Source of the DNA: Epichloe hybrida
Lineage: Eukaryota > Ascomycota > Sordariomycetes > Hypocreales > Clavicipitaceae
DNA: 64,000 nucleotides
Direction: 5' to 3'
NCBI GenBank assembly: GCA_019022495.1
Contig: JAFEKR010000073.1
Location: 1 to 64,000 of the forward strand
The position numbers were made by a program, and so were the translations under genes. Below, piece by piece: positions 12,347 through 24,747 of the stretch. Each line of letters begins with the position of its first letter. The stretch's first letter is position 1. The notes under the pieces were generated by a model. That model saw only the letters and a program-made list of their open reading frames with translations. It did not search any database and was not told where the DNA came from.

Positions 12347-12436
12347 TATTTTTACTATTATTTTTACTATTATTTTTACTATTATTTTTACTATTATTTT
12401 TACTATTATTTTTACTATTATTTTTACTATTATTAT
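12347..12436. repeat. TTTTTACTATTA 12-bp array in hAT-1
   Basis: About seven copies just after the transposase. In reverse complement (TAATAGTAAAAA) it corresponds to the much longer AATAATAGT array of hAT-2 (59925-60430), and the sequence between this array and the decamer array is also shared with hAT-2. Confidence 0.85.
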
Positions 12437-12668
12437 TATTTTTAAAAATATAAAAAAGAAAAGTATTTTATTTTATTAATATATTTAAAAACTTTAAAAT
12501 ACTAAGTAATTAAAAAGTATAGCTTTTTTATAGTAATTTTCTTATACTTACTTATATTTATATATAAGTTATTTATTTACTATTTAATTTTAATTAAACT
12601 TTAACACTAATAATATTTTAAGTTATATAAGTAATATAAGTAATATATATAAGTTATATATAATATAA

Positions 12669-12987
12669 GTTATTATAAGCTATTATAAGCTATTATAAGC
12701 TATTATAAGCTATTATAAGCTATTATAAGCTATTATAAGCTATTATAAGCTATTATAAGCTATTATAAGCTATTATAAGCTATTATAAGCTATTATAAGC
12801 TATTATAAGCTATTATAAGCTATTATAAGCTATTATAAGCTATTATAAGCTATTATAAGCTATTATAAGCTATTATAAGCTATTATAAGCTATTATAAGC
12901 TATTATAAGCTAGTATAAGCTAGTATAAGCTAGTATAGGGTATTAAAAGGTATTATAAACTATTATAAGCTATTATAAGCTATTATA
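12669..12987. repeat. TATTATAAGC decamer minisatellite, hAT-1 copy
   Basis: Twenty-four exact copies fill 12671-12910, followed by TAGTATAAGC variants. The same decamer, in one orientation or the other, forms arrays at 23412-23490, 37571-37847 and 59222-59706. It lies between the transposase and the right end. Confidence 0.95.
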
Positions 12988-13065
12988 TAAACTATATATA
13001 CCTTATAATAAAGGAATTTAACTTAAAACTAAAAAAAAGAAAAAAAAATACAAAACAATACAAAT

Positions 13066-13201
13066 AATACATGTATTGTATTGTATTGTAAAATTTTGGA
13101 TGTATTGTATTGTGTAATGTATTGTATTGTATTGTATTGTCAATACAATACAATACAATACACAATACATCAAATGTATTGTATTGTATTGCAATGCTCT
13201 G
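13066..13201. repeat. Right subterminal repeats of hAT-1
   Basis: GTATT pentamers, then a switch to ACAAT at 13140-13168, then GTATT again, ending in GCAATGCTCTG. It mirrors the left end, including the inverted arrangement of pentamers. Confidence 0.85.
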
Positions 13202-13209
13202 ATAATAGG

Positions 13210-16135
13210 GACTTTAATGTTTCCTTGTTATAGTATGTTCTTAGAGATATTAAAATTAATCTTTAAACAGTATATATTATTAAGGGATAAGAGAAATAGA
13301 GTGTTTATTAGTATAACCTAAAAGAGGATATCTCTAAAAGGTATAGGCATATTAGCCGCTCTAAGCGTAATAATTAGTTCTCCTACGCTAAATCTAACTA
13401 ATGCCTTTTTCACTATTAATTCATTAAGCTATAGTTTAGGCATTTAATATTATAAAGCAAGGAATTAAGGATACCTTACTATAGAGAACTTTACGGCTCC
13501 TGTATTAGGTATAATCCCTTAAAACATTATATAAGAATAGTAATCTTCTAGTATAAATGTTATTAAAGCTTTGCTTAAGAGTTCTTGCTAAAAGGGGTCT
13601 TCTTTACTTAGACTATAATAAGCTACTTAACTTATTAGGAATTATACTATTCTTTTGCTATTAAGTTACGTTCTATAATTAAAGAAGCTTGTAAGTACTA
13701 GCCTATTTGCATTATTAGGGCTATTATTAAATCCAATACTCTTCATATACTAAGCAATTTTGTTATTAACAGGGGATTAAGGTTTATATTCCCCTTTATA
13801 CTATATAAGGAATAAATTATATAAGTTATTAGTTAGATCCATAAGGTAGTGGTTCTTAAAGTATTAATATGCCTTCTTATAGTCCTCTTCTAGGTGCTTG
13901 AATAACTAGTATCCTTCCTTACTATATATATAGTATTTCTTTATGTAAGGATTTCCTTCTCTTCCTTATAGTTTTAAAGGGTATTAGGTCTTTTTTCCTT
14001 TCCTATTATATTTTTAGTTAGTCTAGAATTACTCTAGGGTTATAGTTTTAGTTAGAAACTAGTAGTAATTCTTCTTCTCTTCCTTTACTAGTTAGAATAT
14101 TATCCTAATCTATTTATAGAATTCTTATAGTCCCTTTAGTAAGTCTATAATAACTTCTCTATATTCTAGAATATTATTATAGGCTATTATAAGTTAATTC
14201 TAAAGTGCCCTTTCACTTTAGCTTACTTTAGGTACTACCTATTATAAGATAGCTAGCCTTTCTATAAGATTATTAAAGTAATTAATTATTAATTTGCTTA
14301 GGTTATCTTTTATTATCCCTTATAGGGTAAAATCATTCTATTCTAAGAGATATCTTTACTATATATCTTTAGTCTTAAATTATTCCCTTATATAGCTAAT
14401 AAGCATAGGGAGGTCTTATAGTTAACTAGGTTTAGAGAGGTAGTCTATATAGTATTATAAAGCTTTACCTTTAAGTATAATCTTAAAGGTATAACTAGCT
14501 TATTTAGGTTAGATATTAAGTAATTTACACTTCCTATAGAATATTTAAAGCTTTAATTTAAGGATATTATAGTTATTAGCGCTATAAAGTTATTCTTTAG
14601 GGTATACCTTTAATAAGTCTATAATTTACTTTAGTAAAGGTCTCTAAGTCTATAGGGGTTCTCTAAATACTTCCCTTTATAATTATAAAAGGGGTAGTAA
14701 GGTCTTTAGGAAGTAAAAGAATAGCTTTATAAGTAATACTCTTAGGGCTTATTATTCCCTCTAACCTTTCTCTTCCTTATATTAAGGAGGAGAAAGTATA
14801 GCTCTCTAAGCTATACTAATAAAGGCACTACTAGCCCTAGGTAGTAGAGGTTACCTTTATTAGTAACTCTCTTACTTAGGGGTATTATTAGTAGTATTTC
14901 TAGGGTAATACTACTAACTTATCCTAGGTAAAGGTATAGGTAAGGGAGTTACTTATAGATACTTGCAAATAGTATCCTTAAGTGGTCTTAACTCCTAGTT
15001 AATTAACCTTCCTAGAGGAGATTAGCTTAGCTTTCCTAAAGAAGATTAACTTAGCATTCCTAGAGAAGTCTAGCTTATTAATTCTTTTAATAGTAATTAT
15101 ACTAATAGGTAAGGTAAAGGGGTAGGTTATTAGGTTCTAATATTACTATTATCTAGTAAATCACAGAAAAACTTTTTATTTTATAAGTTCTTTTAGAAGC
15201 CTATATACTTCTTCCTAGCCTCTTTAATTTCTTTAAGAGTTTAAAATTAGAATTCTTCTTAGTTTACTACTTCTTTAAGGTTATTTACTATCTTAGTGCC
15301 TTTTCTAATAGTTATATATACTTTATTATAGAGGAGATAGTCTTAAAGTTTATTCTAGGAAAGGTCTCTCCCTTCTATAAACTTATCCCTTAACTAACTA
15401 TAGAAATTATTACTAAATTCAGAGAATAGTATTCTTCTAAATAACCCTTATTCCCTATATTATTTAGTCTTTATAAGGATATAGAGACTAATTTCCTTAG
15501 GTATTATTATCTCTTTATACTTAGAACTTCCTATTTACTAGAGTAGTTTTTCTATAATATATTATTTAAGTCTTATAGAGATATAGGGGTATAGATTAGT
15601 GTAAATAGGGGTTTTTCCTTTATTAAGGTATTTATTGCTATCTCTAGCTTTAATACCTTCTATAGTATTGTTATAACTATTACTCTTACTAGGGACTTTA
15701 AATTAACTAGAGGTCCCTAATAGTCTAGCTATATCTAACATTCTAACTAATTAAGGGAAGCAAATCTTATAATATAAGGAGAAAAGGGGTATAACTATGA
15801 TTATATAACGTGTTTTAAATATAAAGGATCGTAAGGTAAGGTAATTAACTTTAAATACATAATAAAATATATAATAAAGAAAGACAAGGGGATAGCCTAG
15901 CTACTAGTATTAAACCTTTCTTTATTATTTTAGAATCTATATAAATATAGATATTAATACTAAAGTAAGAAGAGAGCTATATTATACCTTTCTATTAGTA
16001 TAACTTATTATTAAACATAGCCCTCCTATTTTATAGGGTAAGTTATTATTAGATAAGCTACCTCTTCTAATTAACCTTACTAATTTATAGTGTTTGAAGA
16101 CTACGTGGTTATTTATAAAGGTAACTACTAATTAG
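13210..16135 (-). pseudogene. Copia-1 gag and early pol, dead
   Basis: Right-hand continuation of Copia-1 after hAT-1. Read on the minus strand it begins beside the 5' LTR (16136) and carries gag-like then protease-like remnants. It is placed by comparison with the same interval of elements B to D, where minus-strand traces such as LKITLFKNKCNR (gag) survive. The inner LTR boundary is preceded by the plus-strand string TAACTACTAATTAG, shared with Copia-2, which should be the primer-binding site. Stops are frequent in every frame and no ORF over 60 codons remains. Confidence 0.6.
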
Positions 16136-16442
16136 TGTTAGATTTATAGGGTATTAAATTTAATGTGTTATAGTTATAAGCCTAAAGAATAGTATTATTA
16201 TTAATTATCTATTCTAGGCTACGTTATTTATTAGTATAATTAATTAAGTTATAGGAAAAGAGAGGTTAAAAGCTAGAAGTTATAATACATAAAGGGAAAA
16301 GGGGTTACGCGTTTATATCCCTATATTTCCTAGCTAATTAATATGCTAGGTTGTAGGTCACGTGTAGGGCGTGCGCGTGGCCTGAGCTTTTGCTAGGTAA
16401 TTGCGGCTACGACGCGCAATTGATATCACCTTTGTTCCAACA
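16136..16442 (-). repeat. 5' LTR of Copia-1
   Basis: Pairs with 3871-4177. Its outer (right) 120 bases keep GC-rich sequence (for example GTCACGTGTAGGGCGTGCGC and CGACGCGCAATTG), while the corresponding inner part of the left LTR is changed to T/A. Confidence 0.92.
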
Positions 16443-16447
16443 ATTTA

Positions 16448-16612
16448 GTATAAAAGGTTTTAGGAAAGGAAAAATCTTTTTTTTCTTTTTTTATAATATA
16501 ATATTAATATTAAGGTAAATTATAATAAACTTGTTTATTTCTTTATATTTTATACTATTATTATAAAGGTATTTAAAGTTCTAATATAACCTATAAATTC
16601 TTATATTAAAAG
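16448..16612. other. AT-rich spacer between Copia-1 and element B
   Basis: No gene. A piece of the older AT-rich sequence interrupted by the LTR elements. Its last five bases AAAAG (16608-16612) are the left target duplication of element B. Confidence 0.6.
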
Positions 16613-16869
16613 TGTTAGATTCACCAAGGTCCTGCGCAGGTAATAAATCCCGTATGATTGAAGTTGATGATAGTTTTGTTAGTTAGCTAGGAAAGACAGA
16701 GAAGAGAGGGAAAGTCTAGATGCTAGAAAAGTAAGCGAAATCTATATGTAGGGCATAAAAGGGGGTAGCGAATTAATGCAGCCAATTATATCGCGTGTAT
16801 CACGCCAGACCTATAATTAGTCTAGTCTTTAGCCATAATTAAACCAATAAAGATCCAAAGGAATTAACA
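16613..16869 (-). repeat. 3' LTR of element B
   Basis: Outer (left) 75 bases keep CACCAAGGTCCTGCGCAGG and CCCGTATGATTGAAG, while the inner end is mutated relative to the other LTR. Confidence 0.93.
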
Positions 16870-19800
16870 CTAGCAATCTCTCTTTTTCCTTTATAGCTAA
16901 AGAGCTTAAAAACGTAATAAAAATTAGATTAAAGGAAAGTGTATACTAGTGGATCCCTTAATAGGAATCCGCTACTCTAATTAGCTATTATGGCATTAGT
17001 TAATTAAATTAATCCGTTAGTCCTTGCCTAAGCTCCTATCCCTTAATATTACAGGTCTCTTTACCTATCCTTTAACACAAATCGTTAATTCGTTTAAATT
17101 AATCAAAGAGAAAAGCAACAAATTCGGCGATAATTTAGTTATTACATCTGCCGGATTATTGTTATCGTTAATTCACCTAACTTCGTAAATCTTATGCCTC
17201 TTATATAATTAATAAAGAGCTATAATATTAATTATTAGTCTCTTCTCCTTTGTGGTTCCTAGCTTCACAAGATATTTATATAATAAAAAAGAGTTAGTAC
17301 AGAGAATCGTAGGAATCCAAGGCATCTTTAATCAATCCGTAATCTAATATAGAGTCATGGAAATCGCGTAGGCGATATCTACGCCTTGAACTATGCTATA
17401 TAACTCAGAGGCAAGCATACTATAAGTAACTCTCTTACTCTTTATTAAGCTATATGTAATAATATTACCTTTTATAATAAAGGTATTGTTATCTTATATT
17501 ATCTTATTGCTAATCATAATCACGTATCTAATCTGTAAGCTTAAATCCTTATTATTAGCAAGTAATTTATCTATGAATATAAAGAGTTTTACCTCTTTAA
17601 GAACTAAAGGGATATATTATAGTCCGCGTTATTAATTCTTAATCTACCATTTAAGGCATTTATTAAGGGATATAATATCTTCCCTAAAGGGTTCTTAGTA
17701 TTAAGCTATAATTAACAGGTTATAGGAAGCTTCTAGTTAACATATAGTTATAATATAGCTTCCTTAGGCTTGTTATTTCACGTAGTCTTGCTTTACTATT
17801 AGGGATTAAGGATTAACTTCCTTAATCTTCTAACTCTAGCCTTTCTAGGTTAAGATTAACAAATTATTAGTGTTTTAGGTTAAGATACACCTATTAAAGA
17901 TAAGGGGATTCTTAGCGGTTAATTATTACTTTTCTTTAGCTATGAAATTAGCCTTCTAGAGCTCTTTCTCTTCTTTTCAGAAGAAGTTATCATCGCTTAG
18001 GCCTAATATATCGTCGGTTTGTATTCTAATAATACTAAAGAGGTTCTTATTATTCGGAGCTATGATTAATAAGCAGGGATTGTAGGTTAAGGTCGTTATA
18101 TTAAGGTTATCCCTGTGGTAATAGAAGTACGTTACCTACTAGTAAGTTCTAGCCTTTATAATCCCGTAAAGAGGTCTAATTAATTCAATTATAGTCCCTT
18201 CTAGAAAGAGATATGCAATTTGCTTTAGCAATCTCACAATAATTAGCCTCGTTAGTACTGTATGCGATTAAGTGTAAGCTTATGTAATATCGCGAATCCA
18301 AAGGTAAATCCCTCTTTTTCTTAATAATAAAGCAATAGCTACGATAAGTTATTAGCTTGCTTGTTAAATTATTGGCGATTACGTTAGGATAAATTCCTTT
18401 CCTTTATCATTATAGCCTTATATAATAAGGCAGGATTTCTTGTATAGTAAGTCCGTTCCTTTACCTTTAATCTCTCTAACTATATGAGAATTAAAGATTC
18501 TATAACCTCCGTGCTTCGCTAGGTTAAACTTAATGAATTTAAACATATTACAAGCTTATAAAGCGTTAATCTTAGCTTAATTAGATTACTTAAAGGGTTT
18601 TCCTAGGGTCATAATCCTTCCTTCTTAGCGAAGCTAAAGGGCAAGGTTCTAATCAGCCTCTTCCTTTACTATAAGGAATGCTATACTTAGTATCCCTCTA
18701 GTTATAACCTCTTAAATAAAGGCCTTCTCTTAATCTTTATTTATAAATACATAGAGCTAAACTAGGCTAACGTCCTTCTTAGGGCTATAAGGTCTTCTTT
18801 TCCTTACTTTTATTCCTTTAGGGCATAGTAATAAGTCTTTAACTTAATAGCTTCCCCTTAGGGCCTTTTAGGCTTTATAAGCCTCTTTATTAGACTCTCT
18901 TATACTTATAAATTACACTATAAGGGCCTTTCTTAGTCTCCCTTACTTTCTCTTAGCTAGTACTTATAGCTCTTCGCTTTTTTTTATTAGAGAATCTCTT
19001 TTATTAGTAGTAGTTAGTTATATAGCTTCTCCTTCCTTTATATTACTTAGCTATTACTCTAGTGGATTATAAGGCTTTATCTCTTACTACTCTAGCCCCT
19101 CTATAGTATATAAGTCTTTATAATAAGGCTTCACTACTATAGAGCAAAACTTCACTAGGCTATAGGGTATATTAATAGTATAGGTCTCTCTATTAGTAGT
19201 AAGTAGCTTATACAGGCTATACTAGCTACCTCTCTCTCTTCACACGCATATATTAGCCTACAGAGGTAACTAATATATAGGCGCTATATTAGGGCTATTC
19301 TAGGCTTTAAGGGCATTATAAACCTACCATAAAGCTAGATAGTAGTGGACTTTATTAGTAGCTTTATGAATTACTTTAGCATATTAAATAATAGAGACAC
19401 TTAGTAGTAACTTATCTATTATTCATAAGTAACCTCCGAAGACTAGTAAGGTTAGGATAATACTATTTAGGCCTATAGAGTTATTAATCACTTTAATAGC
19501 TATTTAAAGATATTACTCCGGCGTGAGTTCCATCCTAATTAAGTCTATAATAATGTTATAAGCTTAGCATAGAGGTTTATGATATCTCTTAACCTTTCTA
19601 ATACTATTATAGGCTTTAATTAGCATCTTATTAGTCTTAATTAACATTAGTTAAGCATAGTGCTTAAACTCAGCGGAAGCAAAGTTATTACTAGCGTTAT
19701 ATATAATCCATTCTAGGGGTCTAAGATAAGTATTAATCTAATATTCGCGGATTACATCCTAGATATCTCAAGCCTTCTGCTTCTTTAGATTAAGGAATTA

Positions 19801-22800
19801 GGCTACTTAGAACAAGGTTACTAAATTAATAATATAAAGCACTAGTTAGCCATTAATTTGCATAATATTAACAATGATCTTGTAGTTAAATTTGTGGTTA
19901 TCTTTAATTATAAACTTAAATCAGCTAGGGGCCTTTCCGTGTATTTAGTAATAGTAGCAGACCTTAGTTAATTTCTTAATTACCTAGCGTTTAACTTCAT
20001 AACTAGCTTAGTAAAGGATCTTTATAAGTTATTAAATGGAAGGGTAACTAAGTTAACAATATAATTAACGGATATCTCCTTCTGAAAGGTGGAAGGCAAC
20101 TGTTTCTCTCGCTTCTAGTAACTACTAAGGATAGCCCTATTATCACACGATAGGTACAGTCTTATTACCTTAGATAAGTACGTTAGCAAGGTTATTAATC
20201 TTAACTTATATCTTATCTATATTAGTAATTAAGAAGAGAAACGGGGTAGCTATGTTAAGGATGTAGAATTTAAGCTCTCTAAGTTCCGTAGGCATATAAA
20301 GGATTCCTCTTATAACTACTAATCTAGCGCTAAATATAATAATTTAGGGTTTATAAGGGGTTACCTTTAATAAAGGTATTAATCTTAATAAAGCCTTCAC
20401 TTATGCCTCTCCTATAGTTAACTTTCCTATGGCACTAGTGTTAGGCATAATCCCTCTAAAGACTTCTTTAGAATAGCGTTCTTTAGAGATATAGTAAATT
20501 AAGCCTTTATTATATTCTTGTGGCTCATAGAGCTCCTGCCTAAGGAATGCGTGTTAGAAGGCTTGATTATTTAGGGTTACAAGGATATTAGTATTAGTGG
20601 CATTATAGTTAGTTTATAATCTAGAGCAAAAGAATTATATAATACTTAGGTATGCTATTAATAGTAGCTTCTCCATATTATTATTATTGTCTTCGGCTTC
20701 TATGTAGGCTAAAAGATGTAATTCCTAATTCTAACCTAAGCCTTTATTAGGCTTATTATTGTCCTGCCCTTTATATAAGGTAAGGAATGCCTAGAATCTC
20801 TTCTCTAAAGGGGGTATATAATATGTTTTACTAGCTTACTAGTAGTCCTTTTCCTTTTAATATTCTTTAGCGGAGTTATTAGAGAACTAGCAGCCGCTCT
20901 TGCTGTATATAAAGTAGTGCTTAGTGCTTAGCCTAGGGCTCTGTCTGTAATAACTTCCTCTGCCGTAGGGGGATAATTGCTGTCCGTACTAACAATTAGT
21001 AAACATAGCCTCTAGAGGGTCTCCTTATTAGTACTAAAGGTATTAGGAAGGCCTCTTATTTAATTCTATAATAGTAATTACCTTACGAAAGTCTCTAGCA
21101 AGACTTTCGAAGCCTATGGAGTGTATATATTCTACTATCTAATATTTAGGCACACTAGCTATAGCGTTTAAGGCCTGCTTATAGAGTTTAGTATTTACTA
21201 TCTTAGCTAGGTACAAGCCTCTATAAATCTTCTTAAGGGTTAATAATATAATCTTAAGGCACTTAAGCTTGCTTTTATTAGGATTCTTCTTAATTATACT
21301 CTTTAGCATTATGCTACTTTACTTATAGTAATAGAATTACTAGTTACTTTCTGTCTTAAAGCGCTAATAGATATAAGTAATTATCTCTTTATAGGAATAG
21401 TTATTCCTAAAGAGGTAATTAAGGTAGTATTACTTAGCATTACTTATTAATATAATAAGGAAAGCCTTCTAATAATGTGTTTAAGAAAGGTTAATTCTAT
21501 TACACTTATTTTTAAAGAGCATAATCTTTAGCGTTAAGAAGTTATATAGCTTTCCACTATAGTAGTCACTATCCTTATATATCTTTATAAGCTCTAAGAT
21601 CTTCTTTGTAATCTAATCCTTAGAGGGGAGTTACTATAAAGGCATAATTTGTTATAAATAACGGTCTACTGGTTATTCTTAATAACAATTATCCGGATAG
21701 AGCTGTTAATATAATAGGGATTATTGCGGGGGTTCTTATGAGGGTTTAAGTAATCTCTAGGGTTAGGGAAGGTTAATTTCTAGGGTAGGTTGTTAGGGCT
21801 ATTAATATTAAGGTTCTAGGGGTTTGGAAGATTATAGTCTTTCTTATAATCTTTCCTATAACTAAAGAGGCATTAAGGTTTAATAAAGCACTTCCTTAAG
21901 CAATGCTAGGATTAAATATTCTAGGCCTTACCTAACAAGGACGCCGTTATCTTGTAAAGAATTACGTAATTCTCTAATAATATCCTTAGATACCCTTTTA
22001 AAGGTGTCTTTAGACTAGCCTTTAAAGTCTTCTTAGAATGATTCCTATAGGTTATTATCTCTCTATTCTTAATGCTTACTAAGGTTAATAAATCTTGCGA
22101 TCTAGTTATTAAGCTTAAGCTATATAGTAGTCTCTAGATCTAGCTTAACGGATTCTTTCTAATCACTAGAGAAGTCATAAGTAAGCTATTAAAGGCATAA
22201 GGGTAACTTATACTCTTAGGGTCTTTTAGGGGTAATAGTTAGAGCCTTGCTATTACTAGTAGCCTTTGCTCTTATAGAAGGTCTAGATTCCTCTACTATC
22301 TTTAACTATAAAAGAAATATTACTAATTTATTGTTTTTACTACTAATTAAGCTCCTGTGTTTACCTATTGCTATTATAAGGTTCTTCTTTTGTATTTTAG
22401 GAGCGTTATTACTTTAATGAAATTAGAAGATTATAAAAATAGGAAAAATAAAAGAAAAAGCAGCAGAAGTAGTAAAAGTAGCAATAAGAATAAATTAATA
22501 GAGATAAAGAAAGTAATATAAGTTCTAAAAGTCCCTAGAAAATAACAGGAAAAGTAATAAGGGAATAATAGGAATTACTACTTCCTATTTTTTATAAAAG
22601 GGAGGGAAGGAGGTAATCTCTCTCTCTTACTAATAAGTATAGGGCGAATAGCACTAATAATAAAGGGGGTAAAAAACAAGCTATAAATGCTTATACGAAT
22701 AGATTAAAGGTCTGTTAGATAAAGGGAATATTTATAGAGAAGTTATAGATATGTTAGCTAGCTTAGCTAAGGTTATTTAACGTTAGGTTTGAAATAAATG

Positions 22801-23116
22801 CCTTGCGGCAATAGATTCGGTTGTTCGGTTAGTTTTCTTGTGATAGATAATAAAATTAACAATTAACAATAATATCCTAGATAGATATAACAAAGTTATA
22901 TCCCTAAGCCTAAGGGTTAATAGATTAATTCCTTAGAAGCCTAATAAGCCCGCAACTAGGATTCTAGTCTTTTCCTTTAGTATACTTATGTAGTCATGCC
23001 TCTCTACTACAATAATCGTTATAGCATAATAAGGGGTAGTAGTAGTAGCGTTTACAGAAATATCTCTTCTTATAATACCTAGCTTATCTATAGTTATAAA
23101 GTTAACTACTAATTAG

Positions 23117-23373
23117 TGTTAGATTTACTAAGGTCCTGCGCAGGTAATAAATCCCGTATAATTAAAGTTAATAATAGTTTTATTAGTTAGCTAGGAAAGA
23201 GAGAGAAGAGAGGGAAAGTCTAGATGCTAGAAAAGTAGGCGAAATCCGTATGTGAGGTATAAAAGGGGGTGGCGAATTGATGTAGCTAATTATATCGCGT
23301 GCATCGCGCTAGACCCACAATTGGTCCGGTCTTTGGCCACGATTGAACCGATGAAGATCCGAAGGAATCAACA
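23117..23373 (-). repeat. 5' LTR of element B
   Basis: Inner (left) end mutated. The outer 80 bases keep GACCCACAATTGGTCCGGTC and CACGATTGAACCGATGAAG, lost from the left LTR. Confidence 0.93.
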
Positions 23374-23411
23374 AAAAGGTTTAATGTTTTTTTTATTTTT
23401 TCTTAAAATAG

Positions 23412-23490
23412 TATTTAATAGCTTATAGTAGCTTATAGTAGCTTATAGTAGCTTATTATAGCTTATAGTAACTTATAGTAACTTATCTTA
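23412..23490. repeat. GCTTATAGTA decamer array
   Basis: About seven imperfect copies of a variant of the TATTATAAGC decamer (reverse complement GCTTATAATA). It passes directly into the next array. Confidence 0.8.
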
Positions 23491-23672
23491 CTTTATTTTA
23501 CCTTATCTTACCTTATCTTACCTTATCTTACCTTATCTTACCTTATCTTACCTTATCTTACCTTATCTTACCTTATCTTACCTTATCTTACCTTATCTTA
23601 CCTTATCTTACCTTATCTTACCTTATCTTACCTTATCTTACCTTACCTTATTACCTTACCTTATTTTACTAT
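23491..23672. repeat. CCTTATCTTA decamer array
   Basis: Fourteen exact copies between 23501 and 23640, then degenerate ones. It keeps the 10-bp period of the neighbouring GCTTATAGTA array, so it is probably a diverged and re-amplified form of it. Confidence 0.9.
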
Positions 23673-23778
23673 AGTCTATATATAACTTTAAATCTTATAA
23701 GTATTAAAGTTTAATTAAAAATAAATAAGTAATAGATTAATAAAATATTTCTAAGTTACTTTAAGTAAGTATTTATTC

Positions 23779-24036
23779 TGTTGGATTCACTAAGGTCCTG
23801 CGCAGGTAATAAATCCCGTATGATTGAAGTCAATGATAGTTAGTTAGCTAGCTAGGAAAGAGAGAGAGAAGAGAGGGAAAGTCTAGATGCTAGAAAAGTA
23901 GGCGAAATCTGTATGTAAGGCAAAAGAGGGGGTAGCGAATTAATGCAGCCAATTATATCACGTGCATCACGCCAGACCTATAATTAGTCTAGTCTTTAGC
24001 TATAATTAAACTAATAAAGATCTAAAGGAATTAACA
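23779..24036 (-). repeat. 3' LTR of element C
   Basis: Outer end keeps CACTAAGGTCCTGCGCAGG and CCCGTATGATTGAAGTC; inner end mutated. Confidence 0.93.
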
Positions 24037-24552
24037 CTAGTAGTCTCTCTTTTTCCTTCGTGGCTAAAGAGCTTAAAAACGTAATAAAAATCAGATTAAA
24101 GGAAAGTGTACACTAGTGGATCCCTTAATAGGAATCCGCTACTCTAATTAGCTATTACGGCATTAGTTAATTAAATTAATCTGTTATTCCTTACCTAAGC
24201 TCCTGTCTCCTAATATCGCAGGTCTCTTTACCTATCCTTTAATATAAATCATTAATTCGTTTAAATTAATTAAAGAGGAAAGTAATAAATTTAGTAATGC
24301 TTTTATTATTACATCTGCTAGATTGTTATTAATATTAATCCACCTGACTTCATAGATCTTATGCCTTTTATATAATTAACAAAGAGCTATAATATTAATT
24401 ATTAGTCTCTTCTCCTTTATAGTTCCTAGCTTTATAAGATATTTATATAATAAAAAAGAATTAGTATAGAGAATTATAGGAATTTAAGGCATCTTTAATT
24501 AATCTGTAATCTAATATAAAGTTATGGAAATCGCGTAGGCAATATCTATGCC

Positions 24553-24747
24553 TTAAACCATACTATATAACTTAGAGGTAAGCATGCTATAAGTAACTCT
24601 CTTGCTCTTTATTAAGCTATACGTGATAATATTACCTTTTATAATAAAGGTGTTATTATCTTGCATTATCTCGTTACTAATCATAATTACGTATCCAATC
24701 TGTAAGCTTAAATCCTTGTTATTAGCAAGTAATCTATCTATAAACAT
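24553..24747 (-). pseudogene. Copia-2 RNase H fragment (element C)
   Basis: A 64-codon open stretch in the minus strand that is the central part of the Copia RNase H domain, with FIDRLLANN (the DASF-type position), IGYVIM, NIITYSLIKSKRV and TSKLYSMV. The catalytic first Asp is kept in FID. It continues on both sides through stop codons and is part of the dead polyprotein, not a separate gene. Confidence 0.7.

Larger units (their letters stand above)
7438..13201 (+). mobile_element. hAT-1, hAT-superfamily DNA transposon (5764 bp)
   Basis: Perfect 10-bp terminal inverted repeats CAGAGCATTG (7438-7447 and the reverse complement at 13192-13201) are flanked by the 8-bp duplication ATAATAGG (7430-7437, 13202-13209). 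The CAG start and 8-bp duplication define hAT. Inside are subterminal TATTG arrays at both ends, a nine-exon transposase on the plus strand (9262-12255) and two short tandem arrays downstream of it. It sits in the Copia-1 coding region, near the protease/integrase join judging by comparison with element B. It carries far fewer stops than its host, so it is probably younger or less mutated. Confidence 0.95.
3871..16442 (-). mobile_element. Copia-1, complete minus-strand LTR retrotransposon carrying hAT-1
   Basis: LTRs at 3871-4177 and 16136-16442 are each 307 bp, start TGTTRGATT and end with a CAACA-type terminus. The element is flanked by the 5-bp target duplication ATTTA (3866-3870, 16443-16447). 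Without hAT-1 and its duplicated 8 bp it is about 6.8 kb. Orientation is minus: read in reverse, the RNase H signature lies near the left LTR and the gag-like part near the right. The RNase H region near 5000-5160 matches that of elements B to E in the same order, so Copia-1 and Copia-2 are sister families. Stops in all frames make it non-functional. Confidence 0.92.
16613..23373 (-). mobile_element. Copia-2 element B, complete (6761 bp)
   Basis: LTRs 16613-16869 and 23117-23373 (257 bp each) start TGTTAGATT and end ATTAACA/ATCAACA. The target duplication AAAAG flanks both sides (16608-16612, 23374-23378). Minus orientation is shown by the reverse of a polypurine tract (AAGGAAAAAGAGAGA) next to the left LTR. 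On the minus strand, from right to left, come gag-like remains, a pre-integrase region near 20100-20160, an RT with PLYGIAEA near 18100-18170, and RNase H near 17360-17590. All are full of TAG/TAA stops, so it cannot be expressed as a polyprotein. Confidence 0.93.
23379..23778. other. AT-rich spacer with two decamer arrays
   Basis: Lies between elements B and C. Outside the arrays it contains ATTAAAGTTTAATTAAAAATAAAT-type sequence (23704-23730) that resembles the block beside the hAT-2 minisatellite (59758-59790). It ends in TATTC (23774-23778), the left target duplication of element C. No gene. Confidence 0.6.

Noticed and set aside
13127..13321. Open frame at the right end of hAT-1
   Set aside because: It starts in the pentamer array and crosses the transposon border into Copia-1.
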